This document shows positions 10,601-22,330 of a stretch of 64,000 nucleotides of DNA, piece by piece (the stretch's first letter is position 1; every line of letters starts with the position of its first letter). The notes under the pieces were generated by a model that was not told the DNA's origin, made no database searches, and saw nothing but the letters and a program-made list of their open reading frames with translations. Source of the stretch: Mercurialis annua (Eukaryota > Streptophyta > Magnoliopsida > Malpighiales > Euphorbiaceae); contig NC_065575.1 in NCBI RefSeq assembly GCF_937616625.2, forward strand, positions 31,185,001 to 31,249,000. Reading direction: 5' to 3'. A program made the position numbers and the translations under genes.

Positions 10601-12377
10601 CTGTGTCCCTTCACAGGTCTACAGTCTTTTTCCTTTTATTATCGTGGAGCTCTTATCTTGATATCAGGATATTTCTACTCTTAACAGGTCATTTACCTCA
10701 AACTATGGCTTACTCAGAATCTCTCATTCATTCTGATGCATAAAATTCTCAGATCTTACATCACTGATCTGACTATCGCTATTTTTCACCTCTTAACTTT
10801 ATACATATATAGCTGTCTTACTCGCAGCTAAGAGTCATTCTCAATGCTCTATAGCCCCTACTACATTTAATTAACTGATTATCAACTTCTCGCTCGATTT
10901 TTTTTTAAAAATAAAACATCTATATCACATTTTCCACTTTTGGTCGGCCATACTTTACACATTTCTGGTCCGACATTCAAATTACATGTACTCTACATGT
11001 ATATTCCGCACCAGCCAGCCAAGACTTCACAGTCACTAGGCCCGGTTATCGGAATTTTCACAATTTGAAACCACTGTTTCACAACAGTTTTCAAATTTAT
11101 TTACATATCTATGGAGCTTACATTGATAATCCTAAGTTAATTAAACTTTATAATTCATAATCTCATAACTTACACTTTTGGCTCACTGCCAGAATTCACG
11201 CAAGTTTCCTATCGTTACTTTCAAAAACAACTATCGTCTACCTTTCCGTTCGACGATCGCAACGGTTAATCTCTAGGTAACCGTTTTAGGAACACCATAT
11301 TCCAAAATTAAACCGATCCAACGGTTCAATTAAAAGTTATCAGGGTTTTACTACACCCTGTCGATTTTCAGACATCATCTGAAACTTGCTTCACCAATAC
11401 GCTATCTCTATCTACTACACCTTGATTCGTGTGTCTTCCACTTATCCTTGAGTCTTCCTAAACTCAAGTTATATTAATCACTAGTGAGAAATCACGTATC
11501 TCTAACGTCTTAATCACTGCTCGATCAGTAGGTTATATCTCTCCTTTCTTACTTCTAGTGTGTCAGGGTACAATTCCCTAAATACCTTGTTTAAGGATAT
11601 TCTTATCCTTAACTTGTCATAGCTCGGATATGCATTGATATCCGGATACCTGTTGTAGTTCATTTAACTACAAATAGCTGTGTACTTCCCAGTCACAACT
11701 TTATTCTCCAACTTCCACTCTTGTATGCTTCTGTTGCCCCCTCGAGAATCGCTTACTACTTGATCTCGAGTATTTACTTTTGTTACAGAGTTTTGGTCTA
11801 GGTATACTTACAAGAAAAACAAATCTGTTTGAAATATTTCAATCATCTTTGGGCCCTTTCAAAACAATTTGTTCAAAAATTCACTTTTTAAAACATCTGC
11901 ATAATTGTGCACTAAGGTGATGACGTCTCATCTTTAGGCATAATTATGCTTTTAAAATCATTTAAATGAATAACCATAGCAGGTTATATCATTTGGTTTT
12001 TGTAAGTTTCCTCCTAACCCTAAACTCTGTAACCAGTAAGATTTCTCCACAACTACTCCACTTTTCTGAATTCGTACTTCCTTTGTCAATCGTCTCCTTG
12101 TACAACTATCAAATGATTTCGACAGTGTCTTCACGTTAGTTCCATGGTTGATATTCAAGCATCGTTATCGAATTATCTAGACGACTCGCACGCGTATATC
12201 GCAGTCTTATATCCCAAAAGGGAAGGCTGAGAACCTATGAAACATAAGAATATATGTAGGAGACATGACTCGAATCCTATGTGCTGCAGTAGTTCCTATG
12301 AGTACCTATGACATCTACCCCATACTTTATTTCCATGTATCAGCAATGTTTTTAAATTCTCGAGTCCGAGAACTATT
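7678..12377 (-). other. LARD1 interior: no coding capacity, dense small hairpins
   Basis: AT-rich sequence with no recognisable gag, protease, RT or integrase remnant on either strand. It contains many closely spaced short inverted repeats, for example 8235-8255 (8-bp arms), 8256-8278 (8-bp arms, directly abutting), 8300-8315 (perfect 16-bp palindrome), 8426-8448 (9-bp arms), 8566-8598 (7-bp arms with an inner hairpin) and 8650-8673. The short open frames here have no family resemblance and were not annotated. Confidence 0.75.
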
Positions 12378-12389
12378 GCTCTGATACCA
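12378..12389 (-). other. LARD1 primer binding site (tRNA-iMet type)
   Basis: TGGTATCAGAGC on the minus strand, a few bases beyond the 5' LTR end. This matches the 3' end of plant initiator methionine tRNA, the usual primer of Tekay-like gypsy and most Copia elements. Confidence 0.85.
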
Positions 12390-13996
12390 AGTTTGTCACG
12401 ACCCAAATTCATGGATCGCGACCGGCGCTAGGGAATGGGAGTGGTTGCTCCGAAACCCGTAGCAAGCCTAAAAACCTTTATAAATTTTTCGCGTTTTAAA
12501 ACATAAAAAGGTTTGCCACCTCGTTGCGGAAACACTTTAACACCTTTATTAAAAACGCGATCGCAGTTCAAGATCATATATCACATATGATCCGTTTTCA
12601 GAAAATATCGTTAAAACCTTTCTCTCGTTTAACATAAACACATTTCTGAAAACCGGGTCTTAAGACCCTGATTGTATTTAAAGAAACTAGAGCGCAATCA
12701 TCAATCTCAGTTGACGCACCTGCTCTGTTTCCAATACAATTCTAAAATGCTAAAGACATAAAACCAGTGTATCTCTCAAACATCTGGTCATAGCATTTTA
12801 GAAAACACGCAGCTTTTCAAACATATATTATATATAGTAGTTCAATCAGAGTTTATCAAAATAGTTTGAACTACTGTAAACAGAAAGACAGACTTCCCGT
12901 ACCCAACTACTTGCAGCTCTAGAGGTATGGCTGACATTGACTTCCGGAATTATTGTGGAAGTCAGACCTCGTACTTGATTACCTGAAAGGTAAACATTGG
13001 GGAGGGTCAGAAATATAAATATTTCTGAGTGAGTCTACAATTTTACAATTGAATATTCAAATCGCAAATACATAAACATTTGTATATGTAAAATATTACC
13101 AATTAGTCGATCCAGATGAAACCCTACAAGACAGACTATTGTATGGGTCTCAACCTACACAATATAGGCCTTAGACCGTGAACTGAATCACTGCCGTCTA
13201 AGCCGGGTGTCTGGACCGTAACCGTGAAACTGCCATCACAGTACTGCCTGTGACCGTAACCGTTACTGCCGTCTCAGACTGTTAAGTCAGGGTCGCTAGC
13301 ACTTCCAACGCCCAATGACATTAACTGACCTCTATGTCAGACACAGGCTCGTATCGAAAAACACTACTGGTGATCACACAGTCCTATTGACAACCAATAG
13401 GAAGCTTGTTCCAATGGATCTTTCATGGTTAAGTTATACTAGTGCGATTTGTTATTTAAAAACAGTTTAAATATAAATATTCAAAAGTAAAAACCACAAA
13501 GTAAAACTCACAGTACTGTCGTCCCCATTTTTTTTAAAAAACGTAAGCTCCAAGCAAGCTTGTCAGTCAAACACGTTGGTGTTTGGCTCACTAGATCGAC
13601 CACTCGTCGGATCTAATTAAAATTCAAATGTCAAAACACATTAGACATTGAATTTTAACTCTAGCCCTATCGTATAAACGATAGACTCAATAAACAAACT
13701 CTGACACTCTAAATATCGCATATAAACTAATCTCAATATTGAACTTCTCGTTCAATATATAATACCACTCTTGGTATGGACTTATAGTCCTTTTAATATT
13801 AATCACTTTGATTAATGTAAAGCCTAGTTAAAACGTCGTATCGTTTTAACGTATAGACTTATATCATTTTAAAATGTTCACCTTTAAACATTTATTGACT
13901 GACGGTAAACACACCGTCCTACTAGGCGAAGTCCCCTCAGATTCGCCGCCTGAAAAGACCCCTTCGGAGTTGGACTACGCGTCCGTGTAGGGCCTG

Positions 13997-14156
13997 TACA
14001 CGTTCGTGCACTGCCTGTGCACGTTCGTGCACAACCCTTGGCCAATGCACGTTCATGCACATGGTACACGTTCGTGCACCTTGTGCACGTTCGTTCACTT
14101 GGTACACGTTCGTGTACTTTGTGCACGTTCGTGCACTTTTGTGTACGTTCGTGTAC
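13997..14156 (-). repeat. Second copy of the LARD1 hairpin array
   Basis: Identical array in the other LTR. The apparent small ORFs over both arrays on both strands are by-products of the repeat. Confidence 0.85.
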
Positions 14157-14411
14157 ACCGTCAGGCCACCCTCGGAACTTCGTTCCCGGGCCGATTCCCG
14201 ACGTGCTTCCTACGTTTATAATATTTTAATTTATTTTCTATTTAATCGATTACTAATTATCGATTATTACCTCGTACTACCGACCGAAGAAATCGAAGTC
14301 GGAATCGCGAAATGGATCGCGCCCCGGCGGCACCGCCTCGCCTTTGCTTGCTATGCCTAGCAAGCACCTCAGTTGTTAAACTGAGGTGAGTTATGAGCTG
14401 AACCCTCACTT

Positions 14412-14421
14412 CTATTTATAG
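14412..14421 (-). promoter_or_regulatory. LARD1 LTR TATA box (copy in 5' LTR)
   Basis: CTATAAATAG on the minus strand; this is the copy placed to drive genomic RNA. Predicted start near 14386. Confidence 0.55.
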
Positions 14422-15435
14422 AAGTTTGATTTGGCTAAAATACCATTTGGTACTAGCTCAATCATGCACTTTAACTCTGATTTTAATTAGTCGTCCGTAG
14501 CCTAAACGGAGACTAATTCCAAATTTTACGAAACTTTACCCAAAAATCCAATAAAATATAAAACGAATAAAAATATAATTTTTATTCGCATCCGACTTAT
14601 ATTTTATTTTTAATAAATCTCCAAAGATTTATTAGGTCCAAATCAGTCCCGCTTAATTAAAATTACTATGTCCAAATTCCATAAAAATTTGACGGTAACT
14701 TCGTCAAATTATTTCGCGAATATTAACATCAAGATTATTCGCTCGGGACTTATAAATTATTTTATTTTAATTTGGACTAACAAATAATATTTAATTAGTT
14801 AATAATTAAAAACTAATTAAAGTAAAAGTTCAGGGACTAAAATGGACAATTTTCCATAATTGCCGCCTAAACAGCACCGCCTCTCTCTTTTTTTTTCTTT
14901 TTCTTTTTCTTTTATTTAATATATATATATTTATATATATATATCTTAACTTATATTCGTCCATAACTCGTCGAGCTTTACGAGTTTCGACATTTTAATT
15001 TCGGGGTTTTGTCCGAAATCTTAAACTCTCCATTTAGAGTGGTACTTTGATATATTAATTATCAATATATCAATTCATACGACGCTAAAGAGTATTCTCA
15101 AATTTATTGCTCCCGTTCACACTCGTTTATTAAAATTTAAATTCCCGATTTAAATTTTAAACTCATATTATTACGATACTCTTTTACGAATTCGTATAAA
15201 TTAAATTTACGTTTAAATTTAATTTACGTATTTTGAATTTATTAAATCACTTCCCGTGATTTAATAATCTTAAATAGTCAAACCTAACTATTATCCTTTA
15301 ACTATTAAATTTAGTCTTTCCGAATATTTTTCTTAATATTCGAACCGGCAAAATATTATTTTTAATATTTTGATTACTTCAATTTGACTTCGTGGCATAT
15401 TCTAATTACTTAAAATTACGGGGTATTACAAGAAG

Positions 15436-15979
15436 CTAACCGGACGGTGGTTGTCCGATTAACTCTCCGATGCTAAAGTCAGTTTAGAGCTTTGAGCAGC
15501 GTTTTTGAGTATATAAATGTAGTTGTCATTCTAGGCATACCTCATGCTCCTTTTATAGTAGATAAATATATACCTTGTAGAGTCATAGTAGGCAAGTGAA
15601 TCCTACTTTGTAGGGATCGAGCTACTTTGTAGAGATTCACCCTGATTTTTCGTGATCTACCTTATTCAGACATGAGTCCTATTTAGGAACGTCTTCCTAA
15701 ATAGTCTCATCTTCCTAAGATAGAGCTTATCTTTCCATGTTTGGATATTGTGTCCAAATGGGAAGATACTTCTATATATGGCGATCTACCCGAATCCCGG
15801 ATTAATGCGCATTGGGCGGATCCTACGGGATTCGATCTTCGTCAATATGGTTGCGAATCTCAAGGGATTCAGCGCCTTCTTTATATATTCAGGTCTTTAT
15901 TGGGAGTCCGATATCACCTGAGAATGGATCTCCTGTGACTCGGCTCTATTGTAACTATCGTAGGATTCGGTATCCATCA
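15436..15979 (-). repeat. Tat 5' LTR, larger right piece
   Basis: It continues the LTR piece at 4574-4627 after the LARD1 insertion and ends TCCATCA. The combined LTR is about 600 bp. It contains short direct repeats of CTACTTTGTAG(A/G)GAT type at 15606-15645. The open frame at 15741-15938 has no family resemblance. Confidence 0.65.
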
Positions 15980-16479
15980 TGACTCACTATATTACATAAT
16001 GCAATATTAATTAATTTGTTTACTTTATTACAATTTTTCTTTCATAAAATACCAACTTCCATTATTATTTTTCAACCAACATCACCTTCCTCCCAAGTCA
16101 ACACATGTCCACCAAATCACATATGTTAAAACTAAAAAAGCCTTCACTACGTGGATGTGCACCCGTGTCATTTATTTCAACAATTTTAAGGTGCACCATT
16201 TGGTGCACCTGCTATAATGAATGACCCGCACGTGATGTGCGGGTTCATTCTTAGCAAATTTCAGGTGCACCTTTTGATGCACTTGATATAATTCTTTTGT
16301 TTTTTTTAATATAAATTATATATTTATATATTACATACAGAAAATTTATTTATTATATTTAAATTTTAAAAAATATAAATTTTAATTTTAATTTTAAAAA
16401 TACAAATATATTAATCTTATTTTGTTTATATCTCCGATACATATTTGATACGTCTCTCATATACTATATAATAATATTT

Positions 16480-16517
<38 letters not shown>
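15980..16517. other. AT-rich flank with palindromes, left of the viral cluster
   Basis: No gene seen. It contains a near-perfect palindrome with AGGTGCACCA arms at 16189-16210 and a hairpin with ACCCGCAC/GTGCGGGT arms near 16223-16243. GATACAT-type motifs at 16425-16460 match those right of the cluster. An (AT)n tract at about 16483-16517 abuts viral sequence. Confidence 0.6.
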
Positions 16518-16519
<2 letters not shown>

Positions 16520-18378
16520 CCTACTCAATCGATCTCTAATCGCTGAGGTAAACTCTTGCCTATTAGTCTGGAAGTACAGCTGGGTAGTCCTAGACACTTG
16601 AAATGGCTTAAAAATTGGATTTTTAAGTTTCTTGTCTAGTGGTTTCGGACCGACATCCTGGGTAATTACAGTTTTCTGAATATGCGTTTCGATTCTAGAA
16701 AGCTGGTTACCTATGGAATATAAATGAGTATTTGTAAAATTGTTTTGTTTGACAATGTTTCTAATATTGTTAGAATCATTTTCCAAAACATTCTTGTAAG
16801 GTGTGCCTTCTATTGGTTGATCAAGATGGGTTATTGTAAGCATTCTGAGGGGTGGATGTTCTGACTCCACTGTACTCCCATCAGCTAATTCCCATTCAGG
16901 GATCTTTCTTCTCATAGTGACAGGATTTGCAGATTTTGTAAAGAATGGATAAGATATCCCATTTTCTTTTGCATAAAATTCAAACCAATCAAAAAAGTGT
17001 ATTTGAATTTTATGTTTGTAGAGAAAATTGTAAAATTTTTGTTGAATTTCTTTTCGCAATTTAAGAAAATGTTTGAAAAACCATATTCTTTTTTCGGTGT
17101 TGTGAAAAGCATAAAATTCATCTTGTAAAGCTTGTTTGTCAACCTTAAAATCTTTTTCTAAAACATTTAATTCAATATTAACGTTTTCTGTTATTGCAGA
17201 AAAAGTTGGAGAAGCTGGTGAGGGAGGTCTAAATGATTGTCTTTCATATTGTCTTTCAGATTGACTAGCATAGACCGACTGAGGTACACTAGTTGTGTAG
17301 TCAACATTTTGTAAGGTTGGACTCGGTAAGTCTGAAGTAGAATACCTAGGTTGGTAGTTAACAGGATTTCTCCTACGATGAACTAAACTAGGAATTTGTT
17401 CTTCTTCAGGTTCTACTGAGACGTATGGAAGGTTGATGACTGAAGGAAGTCTAGAGACTCTTCCTAAGTCGTTTGTACTACCAGAAGATGAGGCGTCAGA
17501 TAACCTAGAGCTAACCAATGGTCTACTAAAGGTCAATTTGACTCTGCCATCAGAATACTGGCTTATTTCACTAATATGGGTATTCGGGGCAGATTGATCG
17601 GGCTGCTCAGATCTAACGACTCCTTCAAGGATCCATTCTTGTGGCAATGCTATATCCTTCCATTGGATAAATCGCGGGATTACAGCATTAGATTTTTCCA
17701 AATCTGTTTTTAAAAGTAGCGTTTCTCCCTTCCTACTATGACAACTGTGCTTAGTATTAAACGCAGAAATCATAGCTTTGTAATGAACTTTGAAAATTAA
17801 TGCAACGGGTAGTGAGCCGTTCATCATCTTGTAATTATGTGTCTTTATTTGTAAAACCAAAGATTGTAAAATATTTTTGTCATTTAAGGACACTGTAAAA
17901 TTTGGATAACAGTCAAAAGAAACAGGACCATTGCAAAGACTTGATTCAACCGAACTCAGTAAAGAATCCTGGAAGTCTAGGAACCTATTGTCTCTTAGGA
18001 CTGCAAGGATTGAGGTGTTCAATCCTTCCTTTGTAAGAGGTTTAATGCCAACCTGGACTAAACCTATATGAATGTATTTGTATTGTTTGTCTTTATTTTT
18101 TGTAAAGAATTCTGAGAAAGAAGATGTATAGTTTCAAAAGGCTTAGAAAGCTGTATATCTCTTTCCTCAGTTTTAATTGTAAAGTCTGTTTTGAAAACAT
18201 TTGTAAATTTTGATGTCTTGTAAATCTGGTCCTTTTGTATTTTGGGAATATTCCGATTGTCGATGGATTTGTCAAAATCCTCAATAGTGATTTCTTCACT
18301 ATTGACAATCCTCTTAGCCTCGTTAGAGACTGTAGAAGAGCTAGAGAAAGAAGTATTTCTACACAGGAGAGAGTTCAT
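16518..18378 (-). pseudogene. V1: movement protein and N-terminal coat region, 3' truncated
   Basis: The start ATG is at 18378 (minus strand). The frame matches the first third of ORF1 in V3: a Ser-rich start, then the movement-protein region, then a linker rich in Pro and Ser. There is a frame disruption near 18110-18030. The segment ends abruptly at 16518 in an (AT)n tract; the run of Ile-Tyr residues read beyond it is host repeat, not protein. A domain of this kind enlarges plasmodesmata in related viruses. Old, inactive copy. Confidence 0.75.
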
Positions 18379-19370
18379 ATTGTAGTATAGTAAAGATAGT
18401 ACTATACACTGCCTACAACCGGAGCTAAATGGACTTACTCCCTTGAAATGGGTCTTAATGCCATAAAATCTCCCCAAAATAACTCGGCAGATGTAAGTTC
18501 TCAAGTTACTATACTATAATATTAACAAGTACTGTTTAGATTTGCTCCTTCCTCGATGGCTTTGATACCAGAAGTGCGGAGAGGATATTTGCGTGTACTG
18601 TTCACAAGAACAGTAATATGGAACTAGAGTGTGGAAATGCAAATGAATGAAGTAACGAAATGATAAATAAATGATGCACAGTAAGGAATAACAATGAACA
18701 GTAAAATTAATTAAAACAAAAGCATGAATGGAAACACGAATTGTAAAACTTAAGCATAAAGCTTACTTGTATTGAAGATTTGTAAAGGTGCTTTACAGTT
18801 TCCCGTAAGACCAGATTGTAAAATAAGCTACTGCTTATTACTTGTAAAGTACAAAATTAAGAAAATGATTGTAAAAACGAGATACAATTTTTGGCGGTTT
18901 GGGAGAAGAACTGGTTCTAGAGCTTTTGAATATGTCACTCCAAATGAATGAAGATTGAACAACCCAAAAGCCTATTCGCAATTCTCTTTTCTTTTTCCCT
19001 CTAAAAAAAGTGTGTGTCTTGCTAAGGCCTTCCTCCCCCCCTTTTATAGAGCCTTGAGTCTTATAAGATGCTCCTCCACTAGTGTAAGCATGTGGTCCAG
19101 GGCCATGTGCTTCATTTTGGAGGCTTGTAACGATTGGTAGCTGGCAGTGTCCCTCTTGTCATGAGTGGTAGCTGTCTGTCACCTTCTTTTGTAATGAAAT
19201 GAATAATTGAGCTTGAGTGGCTGGCTGATGGGGCCTTTGTCTCGAGTATCAATTATGCTTGTAGATGATAAGGCAGCACTCCATGTGATGTGGTGTTGTC
19301 CCTTGTCGTTTTTTTTACAATAACAAATAATAATAAAACATACATTCAAATGGTAGGGCCTATTTCCTTT
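18379..19370 (-). promoter_or_regulatory. V1: viral intergenic region with promoter and primer site
   Basis: It lies between the ORF2 end and the movement-protein start on the minus strand. It has a TATAAAAG box (plus coordinates 19041-19048) and a primer site at 18558-18570 that reads TGGTATCAAAGCC, one base off the tRNA-iMet match found in V3. TTACAA repeats are frequent on the viral plus strand. Confidence 0.7.
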
Positions 19371-20477
19371 TAGAAACAAGGGAAAAAATACCAAAACAAT
19401 CATCTTCATTGTCATCGCCTAAATTTATGATAGGCTCAGAGTCTGTGTCTGATTGTGCTGATGCAGCAGACGAGTTGGGCCTAGTCCCAAGGAGTTGTTG
19501 CATGATTGTAAAGTATTCCTCTTTTCCTGATCTGTTGGTTTGTAAGTTGTGCAAAAATAGTTGTATCCGTTCTGGGCCTGGGGAATGAGAATTTCTGGAA
19601 TGGCCCCAAAATAATCCCACCATTGTGAGAACCAATTCGGAACACTTGTAATTGGGCTTCTCTTATCAAAATAGATAAGCCAAGAGTGGCTTCCTCCAAA
19701 ATTTTGCATAAGGAATGTGTGGAACCAGGCTTGCTGGTAGTCCCAATAATTGTAAAATTTGTAATGTGTTTGGGTAGTTTGGAAAGAAATTGGAAAAGGT
19801 TTCGGTTTTGCAAATTCCTGACCCCATTGTTTTGGAGACAAGATTTTTTGTATATTGCAGGTGGAATATGCAGGATCTTCATGGTCCTTATCTTGAAAGT
19901 AAAAATGTTTGAAGGCTGCAGAATTTGTCACCTCCAAAATTGCTTGGTAGTAGGGCTGGGGTTTTTGTATATCCCATGGTTTGAAATACCAGCCCTTTGG
20001 AAAAACATTTTGTACTGCCACGAGGGGGTTTTTATGAAAAAATTCTTCCTCTATGGTTAGTACGTTTTGGAAATTTGTTTTCAGAAAATACTGAGAAACT
20101 GATTTTGTAATTTGTTGACTTAAAACAATCTGTGAAGATTGTGTTGAGTCGCTTTGTAAAAAATTTTGAGAAGCGGGTTTTTGTACTAAAATTCCCTTCT
20201 CTTTGTTTGTAGAAACAAGTTCAGTTGTCTTACCTGATGTTTCTGCTGGTGCTGTCTGACTTGTAAGATTTTGTAATGCCAGTAGTATTTATGGCGACTT
20301 GGAAAGAGATGCTACCCAGTCTTGGATAGCTGAAGAACTTGGTTGAGTACTTGAAGAAGCACTCTCTTGTAATTTATTTTAATTCTCCCCTTCTATGACC
20401 ATATCAATCCATGATTTGATTGGTTTTGTAGAGGGTAATTGTAAAGGTTTTTTGTCCTTGCTCTTTTTGGGAGGCAT
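19371..20477 (-). pseudogene. V1: viral ORF2, function unknown, broken
   Basis: The minus-strand ATG at 20477 overlaps the RNase H stop codon (TGATG). The start is Lys-rich (MPPKKSKDK), then Ser/Thr/Gln-rich, then an aromatic-rich middle (many Trp, Tyr, Phe) and an acidic end with a DDNEDD motif. At least one frame break lies in the C-terminal part (about 19480-19520) and stops lie in the N-terminal half near 20290-20380. Florendoviruses carry a downstream ORF of unknown role, and this is its likely counterpart. Confidence 0.65.
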
Positions 20478-21077
20478 CAGGACCTGTTTTGTAAGAACTC
20501 TCTGGTTAGGAAGTCTGGGATGAAATTTGTATCTCCTTTGATATATTCTATATCAAAATCAAAAATACTCAAAATAGCTTGCCAACGAGCAAAAATTTGT
20601 TTAGAAGCTATATTTTGGACATCTTTTTGTAAAACTTCTTTTGCAGATTTACAATCAATTCGTAATAAAAATTTCTGATTGAGTAAATTGCTTTGAAATT
20701 TTGAAATACACTTGACAATGGAAAGAATTTCTTTTTTTATTGTTGAATAATTCTTCTCAGTGTCATTCCAATGTGTGCAGATGTAAATTGTACTATGCAT
20801 TCTTTTTCGTCTTGCAATTTTAGGTGCAGTTGGATCAGCAATATGCAAGCATGGGATGCATGATACTTGTAATTTAATTTGTTGGACTATCCGAGTGTGC
20901 TCGTCTGTCCACAGTGCCGGATTTGTTTTTAACCTATCATGTAATGGTTTAGCAAGGCGATTTATATTTGGACAAAAATTCAAAACATAATTCAAGCTTC
21001 CTAAGAACCTTTGTAATTGTGTTTTATCCAGTATTTGATCTGGAAATTTATTTGTAAATTGTAATGATCGTTCGATT
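20477..21077 (-). pseudogene. V1: C-terminal RT connection and RNase H
   Basis: The minus-strand frame matches the RNase H end of ORF1b in V3. Part of the RNase H active-site region around 20810-20830 is damaged relative to V3. The copy starts abruptly at 21077, where it meets V2 head to head. Together with V2 it forms the arms of an inverted repeat. Confidence 0.75.
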
Positions 21078-21895
21078 GATGATGTTCTAGTATACTCAAA
21101 TTCAATAGAACAACATTTCAAACATCTTGAAACATTCTTCCATGTTACAAATAAAAATGGTTTAGTGGTCTCCAAGACCAAAATATCACTTTTCCAAACT
21201 CGTGTTAGATTCGTAGGACATTATATTTCCCAGGGAACTGTCACACCAATCGAACGATCATTACAATTTACAAATAAATTTCCAAATCAAATACTGGATA
21301 AAACACAATTACAAAGGTTCTTAGGAAGCTTGAATTATGTTTTGGATTTTTGTCCAAATATAGATCGCCTTGCTAAACCATTACATGATAGGTTAAAAAC
21401 AAATCTGGCACCGTGGACAGACGAGCACACTCGGATAGTCCAACAAATTAAATTACAAGTATCATGCATCCCTTGCTTGCATATTGCTGATCCAACTGCA
21501 CCTAAAATTGTTGAAACTGATGCATCAGATTTAGGTTATGGCGGAATTTTAAAACAATTGCAAGACGAAAAAGAATGCATAGTACAATTTACATATGCAC
21601 ACTGGAATGACACTGAGAAGAATTATTCAATAATAAAAAAAGAATTCTTTCCATTGTCAAGTGCATTTCAAAATTTCAAAGCGATTTACTCAATCAGAAA
21701 TTTTTATTACGAATTGATTGTAAACCTGCAAAAGAAGTTTTACAAAAAGATGTCCGAAATATAGCTTCTAAACAAATTTTTGCTCGTTGGCAAGCTATTT
21801 TGAGTATTTTTGATTTTGATATAGAATATATCAAAGGAGATACAAATTTCATCCCAGACTTCCTAACCAGAGAGTTCTTACAAAACAAGTCCTGA
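21078..21895 (+). pseudogene. V2: RT C-terminus and RNase H
   Basis: It starts within the RT catalytic region (the YIDDVLVYS box lies at the junction) and runs through RNase H with the ETDASDLGYGGIL block. A one-base loss near 21643 shifts the frame. The stop TGA overlaps the ORF2 ATG at 21895. Confidence 0.75.
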
Positions 21896-22330
21896 TGCCT
21901 CCCAAAAAGAGCAAGGACAAATTTTTTTTACAATTTCCCTCTACAAAACCAATCAAATCATGGATTGATATGGTCATAGAAGGGGAGAATGACAATAAAT
22001 TACAAGAGAGTGCTTCTTCAAGTACTCAACCAAGTTCTTCAGCTATCCAAGACTGGGTAGCATCTCTTTCCAAGTCGCCAGAAGTACTACTGGCATTACA
22101 AAATCTTACAAGTCAGCCAGCACCAGCAGAAATCAGGTATGACAAATGAACTTGTTTCTACAAACAAAGAGAAGGGAATTTCAGTACAAAAACCCGCTTC
22201 TCAAAAAAATTTACAAAGCGACTCAACACAATCTTCACAGATTGTTTTAAGTCAACAAATTACAAAATCAGTTTCTCAGTATTTTCTGAAAACAAATTTC
22301 CAAAACGTACTAACCATGGAGGAAGAATTT
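21895..22330 (+). pseudogene. V2: N-terminal part of ORF2, fused by deletion to RT of V3
   Basis: It begins MPPKKSKDK and follows ORF2 until about 22328, with a frame change at 22139-22149. At that point ORF2 sequence passes directly into the RT fingers region of the next copy. The joined open frame 22139-22516 is therefore an accidental chimera of two viral genes. Confidence 0.7.

Larger units (their letters stand above)
4628..15430 (-). mobile_element. LARD1: complete non-autonomous LTR retrotransposon with 3,037-bp LTRs
   Basis: Two direct copies of exactly 3,037 bp (4628-7664 and 12394-15430) flank a 4,729-bp interior. On the minus strand the LTR begins TGTAATACCCC and ends GGGTCGTGACA. 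A 5-bp target duplication AGAAG flanks the element. It has a tRNA-iMet type primer site and a purine tract, and the ATTCGAGGACGAAT block before the tract is characteristic of Tekay/Del-type chromovirus elements. No frame in the interior exceeds about 110 codons and none looks like gag or pol, so it must have been mobilised by proteins of another element. Confidence 0.93.
12394..15430 (-). repeat. LARD1 LTR (5' LTR in element orientation)
   Basis: Same length and almost the same sequence as 4628-7664. As the upstream LTR on the minus strand it would supply the promoter. The primer binding site lies next to its left edge. Confidence 0.95.

Noticed and set aside
16457..16517. Ile-Tyr repeat tail on the V1 movement/coat frame
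   Set aside because: Reading of an (AT)n tract beyond the viral junction.
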